DNA from: Melioribacter sp051488685
GTDB lineage: Bacteria; Bacteroidota; Ignavibacteria; Ignavibacteriales; Melioribacteraceae
DNA length: 64,000 bases
Reading direction: 5' to 3'
Assembly (NCBI RefSeq): GCF_051488685.1
Contig: NZ_JBPSEH010000007.1
Coordinates: forward strand, 1-64,000
Below, piece by piece: positions 31,503-41,104 of the stretch (the stretch's first letter is position 1; the number at the start of each line of letters is the position of its first letter). The notes below the pieces were generated by a model. That model searched no databases and was not told the origin of the DNA. It was given only the letters and a program-made list of their open reading frames with translations. The position numbers and the translations under genes were made by a program.

Positions 31503-32747
31503 ATGAAAAGAATATTCATTGGCTTTTTTATAATATTAATTTTGCCGTTTATTTCACATGCATCAGGTGGTTCGGTTTATTCACGGTTTGGAATAGGTGA
31601 TTTATTTTTTAGCTATGATGCACGTAGAATGTCAATTGGTGAACTCGGAATAGCCCTGAAAGATATTGATTATCTCAGCTCTATAAATCCAGCAGGATGG
31701 TCTGCCCTCAAATTTACGCGCTTCGAAACCGGTGTTGTTTATCACGGCAACAATATTGCTTCGAATAGTTCATCAGTTTATCACTCTGATTTAATCATTC
31801 CGGGATTCATGCTTGGATTCCCGGTTTATCAGAAATATGGAATGAGCCTCGTTGCTGGAATTGTTCCGTATTCGAACGTCGATTACAAGCTTAGAGTGGT
31901 AACCGACTCTTCAATTGTAGGCGGATATACGACCGATTATGAAGGCAAAGGCGGAATTTCGAAAGTAATGATAGGCGGAACTTATCAGCTTCCATCTGGA
32001 ACTGCCTTAGGTTTTTCGCTCGATTATTATAATGGAAAGATCTCAAGAACAACTTCAATTGATTTTACATCAAACGAAGACTTAATAAATGGTTCTTTTT
32101 CGGACGAGTATAGTTATATTGCAGCTGGATTAACAATAGGTGCAATTTCGCAAAATTTATCGAAAGTTTTGGGAATGAATATTTTCAGCGACCTGCGATT
32201 GGGAGCTTTTTACTCCAGTCCAGTCAATGTTAAAGTTGATAGTGTCAATAGTGCCACTACCGTAATCGGGACAGTAACTTCTTCTGAAGGAACAATATCG
32301 GAAAAATTTCCCGTCCGTTACGGCGCAGGTATTTCTTTTTTACTGAAAAACGATTACCGTATACTTGTCGATTATTTTCATCAATCATTTAGCGATTTTA
32401 CGCATAACAATCTCAGATCCGATGTGATGCAGGACATAAATAAATACAGTCTCGGATTTGAATACAGAAAATCCGACGTTCGATCAAGCCGCTTCTGGGA
32501 ACTGGTAATGCTCCGTCTTGGTTTAAGCTACGAACAATCTCAATATAAAATTAACGGAGAAGGAATCAATCAGATTTCAATTTATACTGGATTTTCGATC
32601 CCTCTGGATGTAGCAAACAGACTTGACTTTGCGTTCCAGTATGGTCGACGGGGTACTAAAGATAATAATTTATTACTCGAAAATATTTATAAATTTTCAG
32701 TAAGTTTAAGTATCGGAGAAATCTGGTTTATTAGACAAGATAGATAA
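31503..32747 (+). CDS. Outer-membrane beta-barrel protein
   Basis: 414 residues with a signal peptide (cleavage near FISHASG), then alternating amphipathic strands ending in aromatic residues, and a penultimate aromatic-rich strand, typical of FadL/PorV-like barrels. The N terminus GGSVYSRFGIGDLFFSYDARRMSIGELGIAL (discussed by parts: YSRFGIGDL, ARRMSIGE, INPAGWSAL) matches a pattern often seen in Bacteroidota barrels. It follows the lipoprotein by 3 bp and precedes a TPR protein, suggesting a small outer-membrane assembly. Ligand unknown. Confidence 0.7.
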   Translation: MKRIFIGFFIILILPFISHASGGSVYSRFGIGDLFFSYDARRMSIGELGIALKDIDYLSSINPAGWSALKFTRFETGVVYHGNNIASNSSSVYHSDLIIPGFMLGFPVYQKYGMSLVAGIVPYSNVDYKLRVVTDSSIVGGYTTDYEGKGGISKVMIGGTYQLPSGTALGFSLDYYNGKISRTTSIDFTSNEDLINGSFSDEYSYIAAGLTIGAISQNLSKVLGMNIFSDLRLGAFYSSPVNVKVDSVNSATTVIGTVTSSEGTISEKFPVRYGAGISFLLKNDYRILVDYFHQSFSDFTHNNLRSDVMQDINKYSLGFEYRKSDVRSSRFWELVMLRLGLSYEQSQYKINGEGINQISIYTGFSIPLDVANRLDFAFQYGRRGTKDNNLLLENIYKFSVSLSIGEIWFIRQDR

Positions 32748-32774
32748 TAGAAAACAAATTAGGGGATTTACAAA

Positions 32775-34010
32775 TTGAAACACTTAAAATATTTGCTGAT
32801 AATGACCTATCTTTTAGGCGTTTCTTCATTATATGCCCAGAATCAATTGATGGCTAATTTTTCCTTATTCTACGAATACCACAAGAATAAAGATTATGTC
32901 AGCGCTGCACCTTTCGGGTGGAAGGTGATCAATGAAGACCCAACGCAATTTCTTAAATACAAAATATTTCCCAAAATGGAAGAAACACTCTGGTACTTGC
33001 ACGATAGTACAAATGCTACCGATGAAGAAAAGAGAGCGCTTACAGACACAATCTATTACTTCTACGATAAAGCTATTCAATATGAAACGGATCTTGCAGG
33101 GTATTATTTAGCCCGTAAAGCTTACGTTATGGAAGTATGGGCAAACGAATCCAGCGACAAGATTATCCCAATCTACGAAGAAGCGATTGCTAAAGACCCT
33201 GAATTACCTGCGTTTTATAAAGATCGACTCGGAGTACTTTATATCAAAAATGCAACTGATGAAAATGGATATAAGTTGAAAGCATTAGACCTTTATTCCA
33301 AACTTTCTGAAGCTGAGCCTGATAATCCTGTCTGGATACAGAAATTAGAATCGATTGCTGAAAATATTGATGAACTGGTTGAAATTACTAAAAAGTCGTG
33401 GGAACTCGACAAGGAAAATCTTGAAAAAGCCTGGAAATATGCTTCAACCTGCATGAGAGCACAGAATTACGAAAAAGCTGTTGAGCCGCTTGAATTTTTA
33501 ACACAAAAATCTCCTGATGTAATTAATTACTGGAAACAACTTGCAAGCGTTTATGATAAACTCGATAAGACCGACAAAGCAATTAACGCTTATAAAAAGG
33601 TAATTGAACTTCAACCCGACGGAAAAGAAAATTATGTTAATCTTGCTTTGATTTATAAAAGATTGGACCAGCTTTCTGTAGCCAGAACTTATCTGCAGAG
33701 AGCGTTGAAAATCGATCCTCAATGGGACTATCCTTATCTTATCGAAGCTCAATTGTATGAACAAGCTGCTCGTTCATGCGACTACGATTTTATGGCTAAG
33801 TGTGTTTATCAATTAGCAGTCGATACTTATAGAAAAGCAGCTTCTTTAGGCGGGCAATACGCTACCATAGCAGTAGATCGTATTAAAGCTTTACAAAATT
33901 CAGTCCCCACAAAAGAGGACTATTTCTTCAGAAAACTTAAATCTGGCGACGTTATCAAAATTGAAGGTCCCTGCTATGCTTGGATCGATAGGTCAATTCA
34001 GGTTCCGTAA
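32775..34010 (+). CDS. Exported tetratricopeptide repeat protein
   Basis: A 411-residue secreted protein (signal peptide ending SSLYAQ). The middle and C-terminal parts contain TPR repeats, clearest at residues about 245-330 (NYWKQLASVYDKLDKTDKAI; NAYKKVIELQPDGKENYVNL; ALIYKRLDQLSVARTYLQRA). The start is TTG 32775, with AGGGG upstream. It is the last gene before a strong terminator. It probably acts as a periplasmic scaffold for the barrel and lipoprotein encoded upstream. No enzymatic motif is seen. Confidence 0.75.
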   Translation: MKHLKYLLIMTYLLGVSSLYAQNQLMANFSLFYEYHKNKDYVSAAPFGWKVINEDPTQFLKYKIFPKMEETLWYLHDSTNATDEEKRALTDTIYYFYDKAIQYETDLAGYYLARKAYVMEVWANESSDKIIPIYEEAIAKDPELPAFYKDRLGVLYIKNATDENGYKLKALDLYSKLSEAEPDNPVWIQKLESIAENIDELVEITKKSWELDKENLEKAWKYASTCMRAQNYEKAVEPLEFLTQKSPDVINYWKQLASVYDKLDKTDKAINAYKKVIELQPDGKENYVNLALIYKRLDQLSVARTYLQRALKIDPQWDYPYLIEAQLYEQAARSCDYDFMAKCVYQLAVDTYRKAASLGGQYATIAVDRIKALQNSVPTKEDYFFRKLKSGDVIKIEGPCYAWIDRSIQVP

Positions 34011-34035
34011 AATATTCACAAACTAAAAAATTAAT

Positions 34036-34068
34036 TGCCGCCTCGTAAAATGGGGCGGCATTTTTTTT
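34036..34068 (+). terminator. Intrinsic terminator
   Basis: TGCCGCC (34036-34042) pairs with GGCGGCA (34054-34060), followed by eight T. It closes the glgA-to-TPR transcription unit. Confidence 0.9.
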
Positions 34069-34112
34069 ATTCTTAAGCAATTCTACTGTTTCTAACGCAG
34101 TTCAAATTAATG

Positions 34113-34144
34113 TTAGTTTAACCGAAAGGAAAGCTTTATATTTG
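34113..34144 (+). promoter_or_regulatory. Probable glyA promoter
   Basis: TTAG (34113-34116) is followed after 20 nt by TATATTTG (34137-34144), an exact TAnnTTTG -7 box, 28 nt before the glyA start codon and just after a terminator. Confidence 0.6.
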
Positions 34145-34172
34145 TGTGTTAAAAAAAAGTTAGGAAAAATTT

Positions 34173-35474
34173 ATGCTTAATTATCTTACTAATGACCCAG
34201 AGATTTCAAAAATATTAAATCTAGAAATTGGAAGACAGGTAAATAATCTCGAATTAATTGCCTCTGAAAACTTTGTCAGTCTGGCAGTTTTAGCAGCTAC
34301 GGGATCTGTTCTGACTAATAAATATGCAGAAGGTTATCCCGGTAAAAGATATTACGGTGGCTGTGAATATGTCGATATGGCAGAAGACTTAGCGCGTGAA
34401 AGGTTGAAAAAGTTGTTCAGTGCTGAATATGTTAACATTCAACCTCATAGCGGTTCTCAGGCAAATATGGCGGTATTTATGGCTCTTCTTAAGCCTGGAG
34501 ATAAAATTCTTGGTTTAAGCCTCGACCAGGGCGGGCATCTTACGCACGGATCCCCGGTCAATTTTTCCGGACAAATTTATAATGCTGTTTCATATACTTT
34601 AAGTAAGGAAACTAAACTTCTCGACTATAACATTATTGAAGATATTGCAAAAAAAGAGAAACCAAAATTGATTGTTGCAGGTGCAAGTGCTTACTCGCGG
34701 GATTGGGACTACAAAAAATTCCGGGAAATTGCAGATAAAGTGGGTGCATTTTTAATGTGCGACATGGCGCATCCGGCAGGTCTTATTGCAAAGGGTTTGC
34801 TCAACAATCCACTTCCTTACTGCGACGTTGTTACTTCGACTACTCATAAGACTTTAAGAGGGCCTCGCGGTGGCGTCATACTGATCGGAAAAGACAGAGA
34901 AAATCCAATGGGTATTAAAACTCTCAAAGGCGATCGGCTAAAAATGATGTCCGAAATATTCGACGGTATGGTGATGCCAGGCATTCAAGGCGGACCTCTA
35001 ATGCACGTTATTATGGCAAAAGCGGTTGCATTTGGCGAGGCTCTTCAGGATTCGTTTGGAATCTATGCTCGACAGGTAATCTCGAATGCAAAAACTCTTG
35101 CCGCAGAATTAAAGAGTTTAGGATACGAAGTTGTATCGGGCGGAACGGATAATCATCTGATGCTTATCGATCTATCCAGTAAAAATATCAGCGGCAAAAA
35201 AGCTGAGAATGCCCTTGGAATAGCTGGCATGACGGTCAATAAAAATATGATTCCTTTCGATACGAAAAGTCCATTTGTGACCAGCGGAATTAGAATTGGC
35301 ACACCAGCTGTTACTACGCGAGGTATGAAAGAAAATGAAATGAAGATGATTGCTTCGTTTATCGACAGGGCAATTAAAAATGCGGATAACGAAGATGAAT
35401 TAAATCGCATTAACTCAGAAGTTAAAGAACTTTGCTCGAAATTTCCGCTCTATCCGGAATTAATAAACGGTTAG
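34173..35474 (+). CDS. glyA: Serine hydroxymethyltransferase
   Basis: A 433-residue PLP enzyme that interconverts serine and glycine with tetrahydrofolate. Conserved blocks: LELIASENFVS-type start (residues 28-38), NKYAEGYPGKRYYGGCEYVD, the PLP lysine in VTSTTHKTLRGPRGG, and SGIRIGTPAVTTRGM. Family-typical length. It is the first gene of a unit with tatC and the polyprenyl synthase, 4 bp upstream of tatC. Confidence 0.97.
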   Translation: MLNYLTNDPEISKILNLEIGRQVNNLELIASENFVSLAVLAATGSVLTNKYAEGYPGKRYYGGCEYVDMAEDLARERLKKLFSAEYVNIQPHSGSQANMAVFMALLKPGDKILGLSLDQGGHLTHGSPVNFSGQIYNAVSYTLSKETKLLDYNIIEDIAKKEKPKLIVAGASAYSRDWDYKKFREIADKVGAFLMCDMAHPAGLIAKGLLNNPLPYCDVVTSTTHKTLRGPRGGVILIGKDRENPMGIKTLKGDRLKMMSEIFDGMVMPGIQGGPLMHVIMAKAVAFGEALQDSFGIYARQVISNAKTLAAELKSLGYEVVSGGTDNHLMLIDLSSKNISGKKAENALGIAGMTVNKNMIPFDTKSPFVTSGIRIGTPAVTTRGMKENEMKMIASFIDRAIKNADNEDELNRINSEVKELCSKFPLYPELING

Positions 35475-35478
35475 TTAA

Positions 35479-36234
35479 GTGGCAGAAGATACAAAACTCC
35501 GGAATGATGAATACGCGTCTGGCGAAGTCGAAATGACTTTTCTGGAACACCTCGAAGAATTGAGGTGGAGAATAATTTACTCTTTGATTGGAATATTAAT
35601 TGGAACAATAATCGCGTGGGTATTTATTGATTTTATTATTGACGGCATTCTTTTGTTGCCCGCGCGTCAGTCAAATATAAAACTCCAGAATTTAAAACCG
35701 TTCGGACAATTATTTTTATATTTTCAGGTAGCGATAATCGTTGGCTTGATAATCAGTTTTCCGAACGTTGTTTACCAATTCTGGAAATTCATTGCTCCGG
35801 CATTAAAGGAAAATGAAAAAAGATATATTACATCGATAGTTCTCTTTACCACATTTTGTTTTCTTGCGGGCGTCGTATTTGCATATTTTGTAATGCTGCC
35901 ATTGACGCTGAAATTTGCAGCGGAATTTGGCTCCGAGGCGATTGAAAATAATTTTGCAATTGACGAGTACTTCTCGATTATCCTGAGCGTAATTATAGGT
36001 GCCGGATTGGTTTTCGAACTTCCAATGCTTTCATTTTTCCTGACCAAAATTGGCATACTAAATCCAGGCATAATGAGACGTTATCGTCGACATTCAATAG
36101 TAGCAATTTTAATACTCGCAGCAGTTTTAACTCCTGGTACCGATCCCGTATCTCAGATTATTCTGGCAGTTCCATTGGTTTTCTTATATGAAATAAGTAT
36201 TTTAGTCTCAAAAATATTCCAAAAGAAAAATTGA
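35479..36234 (+). CDS. tatC: Sec-independent (Tat) protein translocase TatC
   Basis: A 251-residue protein with six transmembrane helices and the TatC signature TFLEHLEELRWRII at the N terminus, which binds twin-arginine signals. The periplasmic loop and FELPMLSFFLTKIGIL are also typical. GTG start. The Tat pathway is relevant here because ActB in the respiratory operon downstream has a twin-arginine leader. TatA and TatB are not in the window. Confidence 0.95.
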   Translation: MAEDTKLRNDEYASGEVEMTFLEHLEELRWRIIYSLIGILIGTIIAWVFIDFIIDGILLLPARQSNIKLQNLKPFGQLFLYFQVAIIVGLIISFPNVVYQFWKFIAPALKENEKRYITSIVLFTTFCFLAGVVFAYFVMLPLTLKFAAEFGSEAIENNFAIDEYFSIILSVIIGAGLVFELPMLSFFLTKIGILNPGIMRRYRRHSIVAILILAAVLTPGTDPVSQIILAVPLVFLYEISILVSKIFQKKN

Positions 36235-37211
36235 GCATAAATACGCTTTCCGATATAATACACAGCGTCGATAAAGAACTAAAAGAATTCAATGCCGTAT
36301 TTAAAAAGTCATTAAAATCGAATGTTGGCATTGTAGACCTTGTAACAAAATATATCCTTAAACAAAAGGGCAAAAAAATTCGACCCCTTCTGGTATTACT
36401 TTCCAGCAAAATATCTGGAGGTATTACAGAACGAAGCTACAGAGGTGCCGGACTTGTTGAATTACTGCATACGGCTACATTGGTGCACGATGATGTTGTG
36501 GATAACGCCGATACGAGACGAAATTTCCCGTCGATCAATGCTATATGGAAAAATAAAATTGCAGTTTTAATGGGAGACTATCTGCTGGCAAAGGGACTAA
36601 TGTTAGCAGTTGAGTATGAAGACCACGATTTTCTAAAAGTAATTACCAATACTGTAAAAAGAATGTCGGAAGGTGAATTGCTCCAGATCAGGAAGACAAG
36701 AAAACTCAATAACGACGAGGCTACTTATTTCAGGATTATATCTGATAAAACGGCCTCTCTATTGTCGACGTGTTGTGAAATAGGGGCTATGGCTGCTACG
36801 AAGGACGAAAATAAAATAAAAGCCATGCATGAATTTGGTGAATACCTCGGCATTGCTTTTCAAATACGCGACGACATTCTCGACTTTATCGGCAAATCGA
36901 GTATACTTGGGAAGCCACTTGCAGGCGACATTCGAGAAAGAAAGCTTACTTTGCCTTTGATATATGCATTAAGTAAAGCCGACAAAGATGAATCTAAATC
37001 CGTTTTGAACTTAATTAAAAACGGAGGCAAAAATTTAGACGTCGATACTGTAATAGAATTTGTAAAAAAATACGACGGTATTAATTACGCAGAAGAAAAA
37101 GCTAATGAATACGCGCGTAAGGCATTGAGCTGTCTCGATATTTTCGAGGACTCAAACGCCAAGCATTCTCTCTCAGGGCTCGTTCATTTTGTAGTTGAAC
37201 GAAAAAAATAA
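36231..37211 (+). CDS. Polyprenyl diphosphate synthase (trans-isoprenyl type)
   Basis: A 326-residue all-helical prenyltransferase that condenses isopentenyl diphosphate onto allylic chains, probably making the menaquinone side chain. First aspartate-rich motif LVHDDVVDNADTRR (about 83-96), second FQIRDDILDFIG (about 210-221), plus GKKIRPLLVLL. The start is TTG, overlapping the tatC stop by 4 bp. Product chain length cannot be read with confidence from sequence alone. Confidence 0.9.
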   Translation: MSINTLSDIIHSVDKELKEFNAVFKKSLKSNVGIVDLVTKYILKQKGKKIRPLLVLLSSKISGGITERSYRGAGLVELLHTATLVHDDVVDNADTRRNFPSINAIWKNKIAVLMGDYLLAKGLMLAVEYEDHDFLKVITNTVKRMSEGELLQIRKTRKLNNDEATYFRIISDKTASLLSTCCEIGAMAATKDENKIKAMHEFGEYLGIAFQIRDDILDFIGKSSILGKPLAGDIRERKLTLPLIYALSKADKDESKSVLNLIKNGGKNLDVDTVIEFVKKYDGINYAEEKANEYARKALSCLDIFEDSNAKHSLSGLVHFVVERKK

Positions 37212-37224
37212 TTTTAAATGAATT

Positions 37225-37255
37225 TTTGTTGGAATCTTGTTGTTGTGTATATTTG
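37225..37255 (+). promoter_or_regulatory. Promoter of the complex III/oxidase operon
   Basis: TTTG (37225-37228), 19 nt, then TATATTTG (37248-37255): an exact match to the Bacteroidota -33/-7 consensus. It is 53 nt upstream of the first cytochrome gene. Confidence 0.75.
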
Positions 37256-37308
37256 AATCTTGAATTCAGATAAATATACTCAATATCTTATTACTTTCAG
37301 AGACATTG

Positions 37309-37878
37309 ATGAAAAAAAAATATTTGGATTATCTTCTAAAAGTTCGGTTGCCTCTGACATTATTTGTAATTATTTCAACATTTATCATTACCTATTACGT
37401 TTCTCGTCCTGAACGGGACGGACTTGGGTACAAACCCGAACAACCGATCAACTTTTCGCACAAACTACACGCAGGCGATATGGCAATCGATTGTCAGTAT
37501 TGTCATATTAGCGTCGAGAAATCAAGATATGCTTCTATTCCTTCGGTCAATATTTGTATGAATTGCCACACTTATGCCCGCAAGGATAGTCCCGAAATAA
37601 TTAAACTCACAAAATACTACGAAGAAAACAAACCAATTCCGTGGAAAAGAATTCATAAAGTACCCGATTACGCTTATTTCAACCATAGCGTACATGTTAA
37701 CAAAGGAATTCAATGCGAAAGCTGTCACGGAGATGTTACTCAGATGGAAAAAATTTCCCAGGTAAGGCAGTTTACCATGGCGGCCTGTCTTGATTGCCAT
37801 CGAAATCCACATGAAAATTTACCATATCTTAAAGTGGTGAACAACGGTCCGGAAAATTGCTATGCATGTCATAGATAA
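37309..37878 (+). CDS. actA: Alternative complex III pentahaem cytochrome c subunit ActA
   Basis: A 189-residue membrane-anchored multihaem cytochrome. An N-terminal transmembrane helix (LPLTLFVIISTFIITYYV) is followed by five CxxCH haem sites: CQYCH, CMNCH, CESCH, CLDCH, CYACH. Additional His residues (FSHKLHAG, YFNHSVHVN) are likely distal ligands. It is the first subunit of the quinol:cytochrome c oxidoreductase. ATG 37309 is preferred over the adjacent TTG 37306. Confidence 0.92.
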   Translation: MKKKYLDYLLKVRLPLTLFVIISTFIITYYVSRPERDGLGYKPEQPINFSHKLHAGDMAIDCQYCHISVEKSRYASIPSVNICMNCHTYARKDSPEIIKLTKYYEENKPIPWKRIHKVPDYAYFNHSVHVNKGIQCESCHGDVTQMEKISQVRQFTMAACLDCHRNPHENLPYLKVVNNGPENCYACHR

Positions 37879-37889
37879 ATGGAGAGCAA

Positions 37890-38051
37890 ATGGAAAAAAT
37901 TTATAAAAGAAGAAAATTTTTTGAAACGTTCGGCATTTTGTCGTTGGCAGGATTAGTTGCCGGTCTGCTACCTAAAAAGTTATTAAAGTTTATGCGTAAA
38001 AATAAAATAGAAGTAAGTATTCATAAAGACGCTGTTAAAAGAGTAAAATAA
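37890..38051 (+). CDS. Small Tat-leader-like protein in the complex III operon
   Basis: A 53-residue ORF between actA and actB, in phase with operon spacing (11 bp before, 11 bp after) and preceded by GGAGAG. It starts MEKIYKRRKFFETFG, then a hydrophobic stretch (ILSLAGLVAGLLP) and a basic tail (KKLLKFMRKNKIEV...KRVK). The RRKFFE segment plus hydrophobic helix resembles a short Tat signal or a single-span membrane protein. I do not recognise the family. It could be an assembly factor or an accessory subunit. Confidence 0.7.
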   Translation: MEKIYKRRKFFETFGILSLAGLVAGLLPKKLLKFMRKNKIEVSIHKDAVKRVK

Positions 38052-38062
38052 GGTTTTCAATC

Positions 38063-41000
38063 ATGAACAAAAAAGATTTCTGGAAAAGCTTAAAAGACTA
38101 TAACGATAGTGACGATATACGTAAGATTAAAGAGAACGAATTTATGGAAGGAGTTACGGACGATTTTGAACTTAGTAAATTAACGAAACTATCACGCAGA
38201 AAATTTCTTGCACTCGTTTCTGCAACGGCTGCTATAGGCACAACTGCGTGTACGGATTATCGCGATAAAGGGGAAATTGTTCCCTATAACAAAAAGCCAG
38301 AATATCTTCTTCTCGGAAAGGCAAACTACTATGCGTCTTCCTGCGCAGGCTGCTCAAATGCATGCGGCTTGTTGATTAAGACAAGAGAAGGAAGACCAAT
38401 AAAAGTGGACGGAAATCCAGAACATCCAATTAATCGCGGTAAAGTTTGTGCTAAAGGTCAGGCTTCGATTTACAATTTATACGATCCCGAAAGACTTCAG
38501 TATCCACTGATTAATAGAAAAAAATCGAGCTGGAATAGAGTCGATTCGGAAATAGTTGATGCTTTGAAAAAAGCTTCGGATGAAAATAAAGAAATTGCTC
38601 TTTTTGTTGGAAGTATTAAATCCCCTTCCACTTTAAGAGTTCTGGAAAATTTTAAAAATAGATATCCTGTTACTAAAATTTATTCTTATCAACTTTTCAA
38701 TGAAACGACACGCCAAAAGGCATGGGAAATTACTTACGGCACGAATGAATATCCAGCAATTCTCTGGGAAAAGGCAGATGTGATTTTAAGTATCGAAGGC
38801 GACTTTTTGGGCAATGAAGGTAATTACATCGAGAATACAAGAAAATTTTCGCAGGGTAGAAATATCGTTAATACCGGTAAACTTAACAGGTTGTATGTAG
38901 CTGAAAGCAGAATGAGTGTAACCGGAATGATGGCCGATTACAGATTGAGATTGAGCCCAACTAAACAATTCAAATTTTTAATGGGATTGGTAAATAATCT
39001 CTATAAAAAGGGGAGTAAAATTAAATTACCTCCCTACTTCGAATCGTATCTCAATAAATTTGACCTCGCAGAGTTTAAGAATAATGAGAAGGTAAAACTA
39101 CTGATCGATGATCTGGACAGCAATAGAGGTAAATCTATCGTCTATGCAGGAAGTAATTTAGCTGTCGAAATCCATCTGGCTGTGAATTTATTGAATGAAA
39201 TTTTGGATAATACAGATTTATATGACTCTAAATATTCGTTTGTAAATTTACTGCCTCTATCGGGAATGAATGACATACAGGAATTATGTGACAAAATGAA
39301 GGCAGGGAATGTCGGTGTGGTTATTCATTTAGATACAAATCCTGTTTTTCATCTGCCCTTAGATTATGGTTACTATGAAGCTCTGAAATCTGTTCCGACA
39401 GTAATTACAATTACAAGTACAAAAAGTGAAACTGCAGATCTGAGTAATTATGTGCTACCTGAAAGTACTCAATTCGAAAGCTGGGGCGATTTCTATGTGC
39501 GTAAGGGTGTTTATGGATTACAACAACCAGTTATTGCACCAATATTTGATACACGCCAGAAGGAGGCTATCCTTTTAAGATGGACGGAAGGAATAAAAGA
39601 TAAATTTAATGACAGCAGGTACCGCGATTTTATTGCTGAAACGTGCAGAGAAGAAATTTATAACAAAATTAAACCTGCATCAGATTTCAAAGCATTCTGG
39701 TATGCAGCTCTCCACGATGGATTTGTCGAATTTAATGAAATTTTTGATAAACCTGAATATAACACTCGTTCTCTCGATGAGCTCATGAAGGCTAAAATTC
39801 TGGAGGGGGAATACACATTAATTATTACCGAAAGTTATTTCGTAGGCGATGGAAGATATGCCAACAACGGCTGGTTGCAGGAGTTACCTCATCCGGTAAC
39901 AAAAGTAACCTGGGACAATTATTTATCGATATCTCCTGCAACAGCTAAGAAAATGAATCTTGATATGAACGATATGGCAGAAGTTGCGTACAATGGTACG
40001 AGCCTTAAGCTGCCAATATTTATTCAACCTGGCATGAGTGACGATACTTTTCACATCGAAGCAGGTTATGGCAGAAAAAGTGTGGGAGTTGTAGGTGAAG
40101 GAATTGGGTTTAATCCATTGGTATTCCTTACAAAAAATTCAAACAATTCACCTTTCATACTGACGGGGGTGAGTATTAAGAAAGCTGAAGGTAAATACAC
40201 TTTAGCTTCAACTCAGGAACATCATTCACTTGACGATACATTTGTAAAAGATTTTCATCGTATCAGAAAAATTATTCAGGAAGGGACGCTACCTCAGTAC
40301 CAAAAAAATCATCATTTCTTGCATGAAGAAAAACACGAACTCTTTAACATTACCGAAGAGTATAAATACGACGGTGTAAAATGGGCTATGGCAATCGATC
40401 TTAATAAATGTACAGGTTGTAATGTATGTGTAGCATCGTGTAGTGTCGAGAACAATGTGCCTGTTGTTGGAAAAGATCAGGTTGCAAAAGGGAGAGAAAT
40501 GCAATGGATTCGAATTGACAGGTACTATTCCGGAACACCAGATGAGCCAATTGTAAGTAATCAGCCTATGTTATGTCAACATTGCGACAATGCGCCGTGC
40601 GAAAATGTATGTCCTGTTAATGCAACAAATCATAGCCCTGATGGCTTGAATCAGATGGTATACAATCGTTGCGTTGGTACAAGGTATTGCTCAAATAACT
40701 GTCCTTATAAAGTAAGAAGATTTAATTTTTATAACTACAGAGATCATTTCGCCGATTCATATTACGAAAACGAATTAACTTCTCTGGTCAATAATCCTGA
40801 AGTAACAGTGCGTTCCAGAGGTGTAATGGAAAAATGTACTTTCTGTATTCAAAGAATAATGGAAGCGCGTTCCGATGCAATAGCCAGAGGCGAGGAATTC
40901 TACGGAAAGGATATTCAAACAGCTTGTCAACAAGCATGTCCTTCCGAGGCAATCGTATTTGGTAATGTAAATGATCCGAATTCTGAAATCGCAAAATTAA

Positions 41001-41104
41001 GAAAGCACGAACTTGCATACCATGTGCTGGAAATATTGAATGTCAAACCGAATATTTCATATTTAGCAAAAATAAGGAATATCCATACGGAGGAAATTCA
41101 GTGA
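38063..41104 (+). CDS. actB: Alternative complex III iron-sulfur subunit ActB (molybdopterin-oxidoreductase-like, fused to ferredoxin domain)
   Basis: 1013 residues with a Tat motif (LSRRKFLALVSA, Arg pair at 45-46). The N-terminal two thirds resemble molybdopterin oxidoreductases, with a CAGCSNACG cluster motif and VCAKGQAS. In ActB proteins this domain carries no molybdenum cofactor. The C-terminal third holds four iron-sulfur cluster motif sets: CTGCNVCVASC, CQHCDNAPCENVCP, CVGTRYCSNNCP and CTFCIQR...CQQACP. It lies on the periplasmic side and passes electrons between quinol and the haem subunits. Confidence 0.95.
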   Translation: MNKKDFWKSLKDYNDSDDIRKIKENEFMEGVTDDFELSKLTKLSRRKFLALVSATAAIGTTACTDYRDKGEIVPYNKKPEYLLLGKANYYASSCAGCSNACGLLIKTREGRPIKVDGNPEHPINRGKVCAKGQASIYNLYDPERLQYPLINRKKSSWNRVDSEIVDALKKASDENKEIALFVGSIKSPSTLRVLENFKNRYPVTKIYSYQLFNETTRQKAWEITYGTNEYPAILWEKADVILSIEGDFLGNEGNYIENTRKFSQGRNIVNTGKLNRLYVAESRMSVTGMMADYRLRLSPTKQFKFLMGLVNNLYKKGSKIKLPPYFESYLNKFDLAEFKNNEKVKLLIDDLDSNRGKSIVYAGSNLAVEIHLAVNLLNEILDNTDLYDSKYSFVNLLPLSGMNDIQELCDKMKAGNVGVVIHLDTNPVFHLPLDYGYYEALKSVPTVITITSTKSETADLSNYVLPESTQFESWGDFYVRKGVYGLQQPVIAPIFDTRQKEAILLRWTEGIKDKFNDSRYRDFIAETCREEIYNKIKPASDFKAFWYAALHDGFVEFNEIFDKPEYNTRSLDELMKAKILEGEYTLIITESYFVGDGRYANNGWLQELPHPVTKVTWDNYLSISPATAKKMNLDMNDMAEVAYNGTSLKLPIFIQPGMSDDTFHIEAGYGRKSVGVVGEGIGFNPLVFLTKNSNNSPFILTGVSIKKAEGKYTLASTQEHHSLDDTFVKDFHRIRKIIQEGTLPQYQKNHHFLHEEKHELFNITEEYKYDGVKWAMAIDLNKCTGCNVCVASCSVENNVPVVGKDQVAKGREMQWIRIDRYYSGTPDEPIVSNQPMLCQHCDNAPCENVCPVNATNHSPDGLNQMVYNRCVGTRYCSNNCPYKVRRFNFYNYRDHFADSYYENELTSLVNNPEVTVRSRGVMEKCTFCIQRIMEARSDAIARGEEFYGKDIQTACQQACPSEAIVFGNVNDPNSEIAKLRKHELAYHVLEILNVKPNISYLAKIRNIHTEEIQ

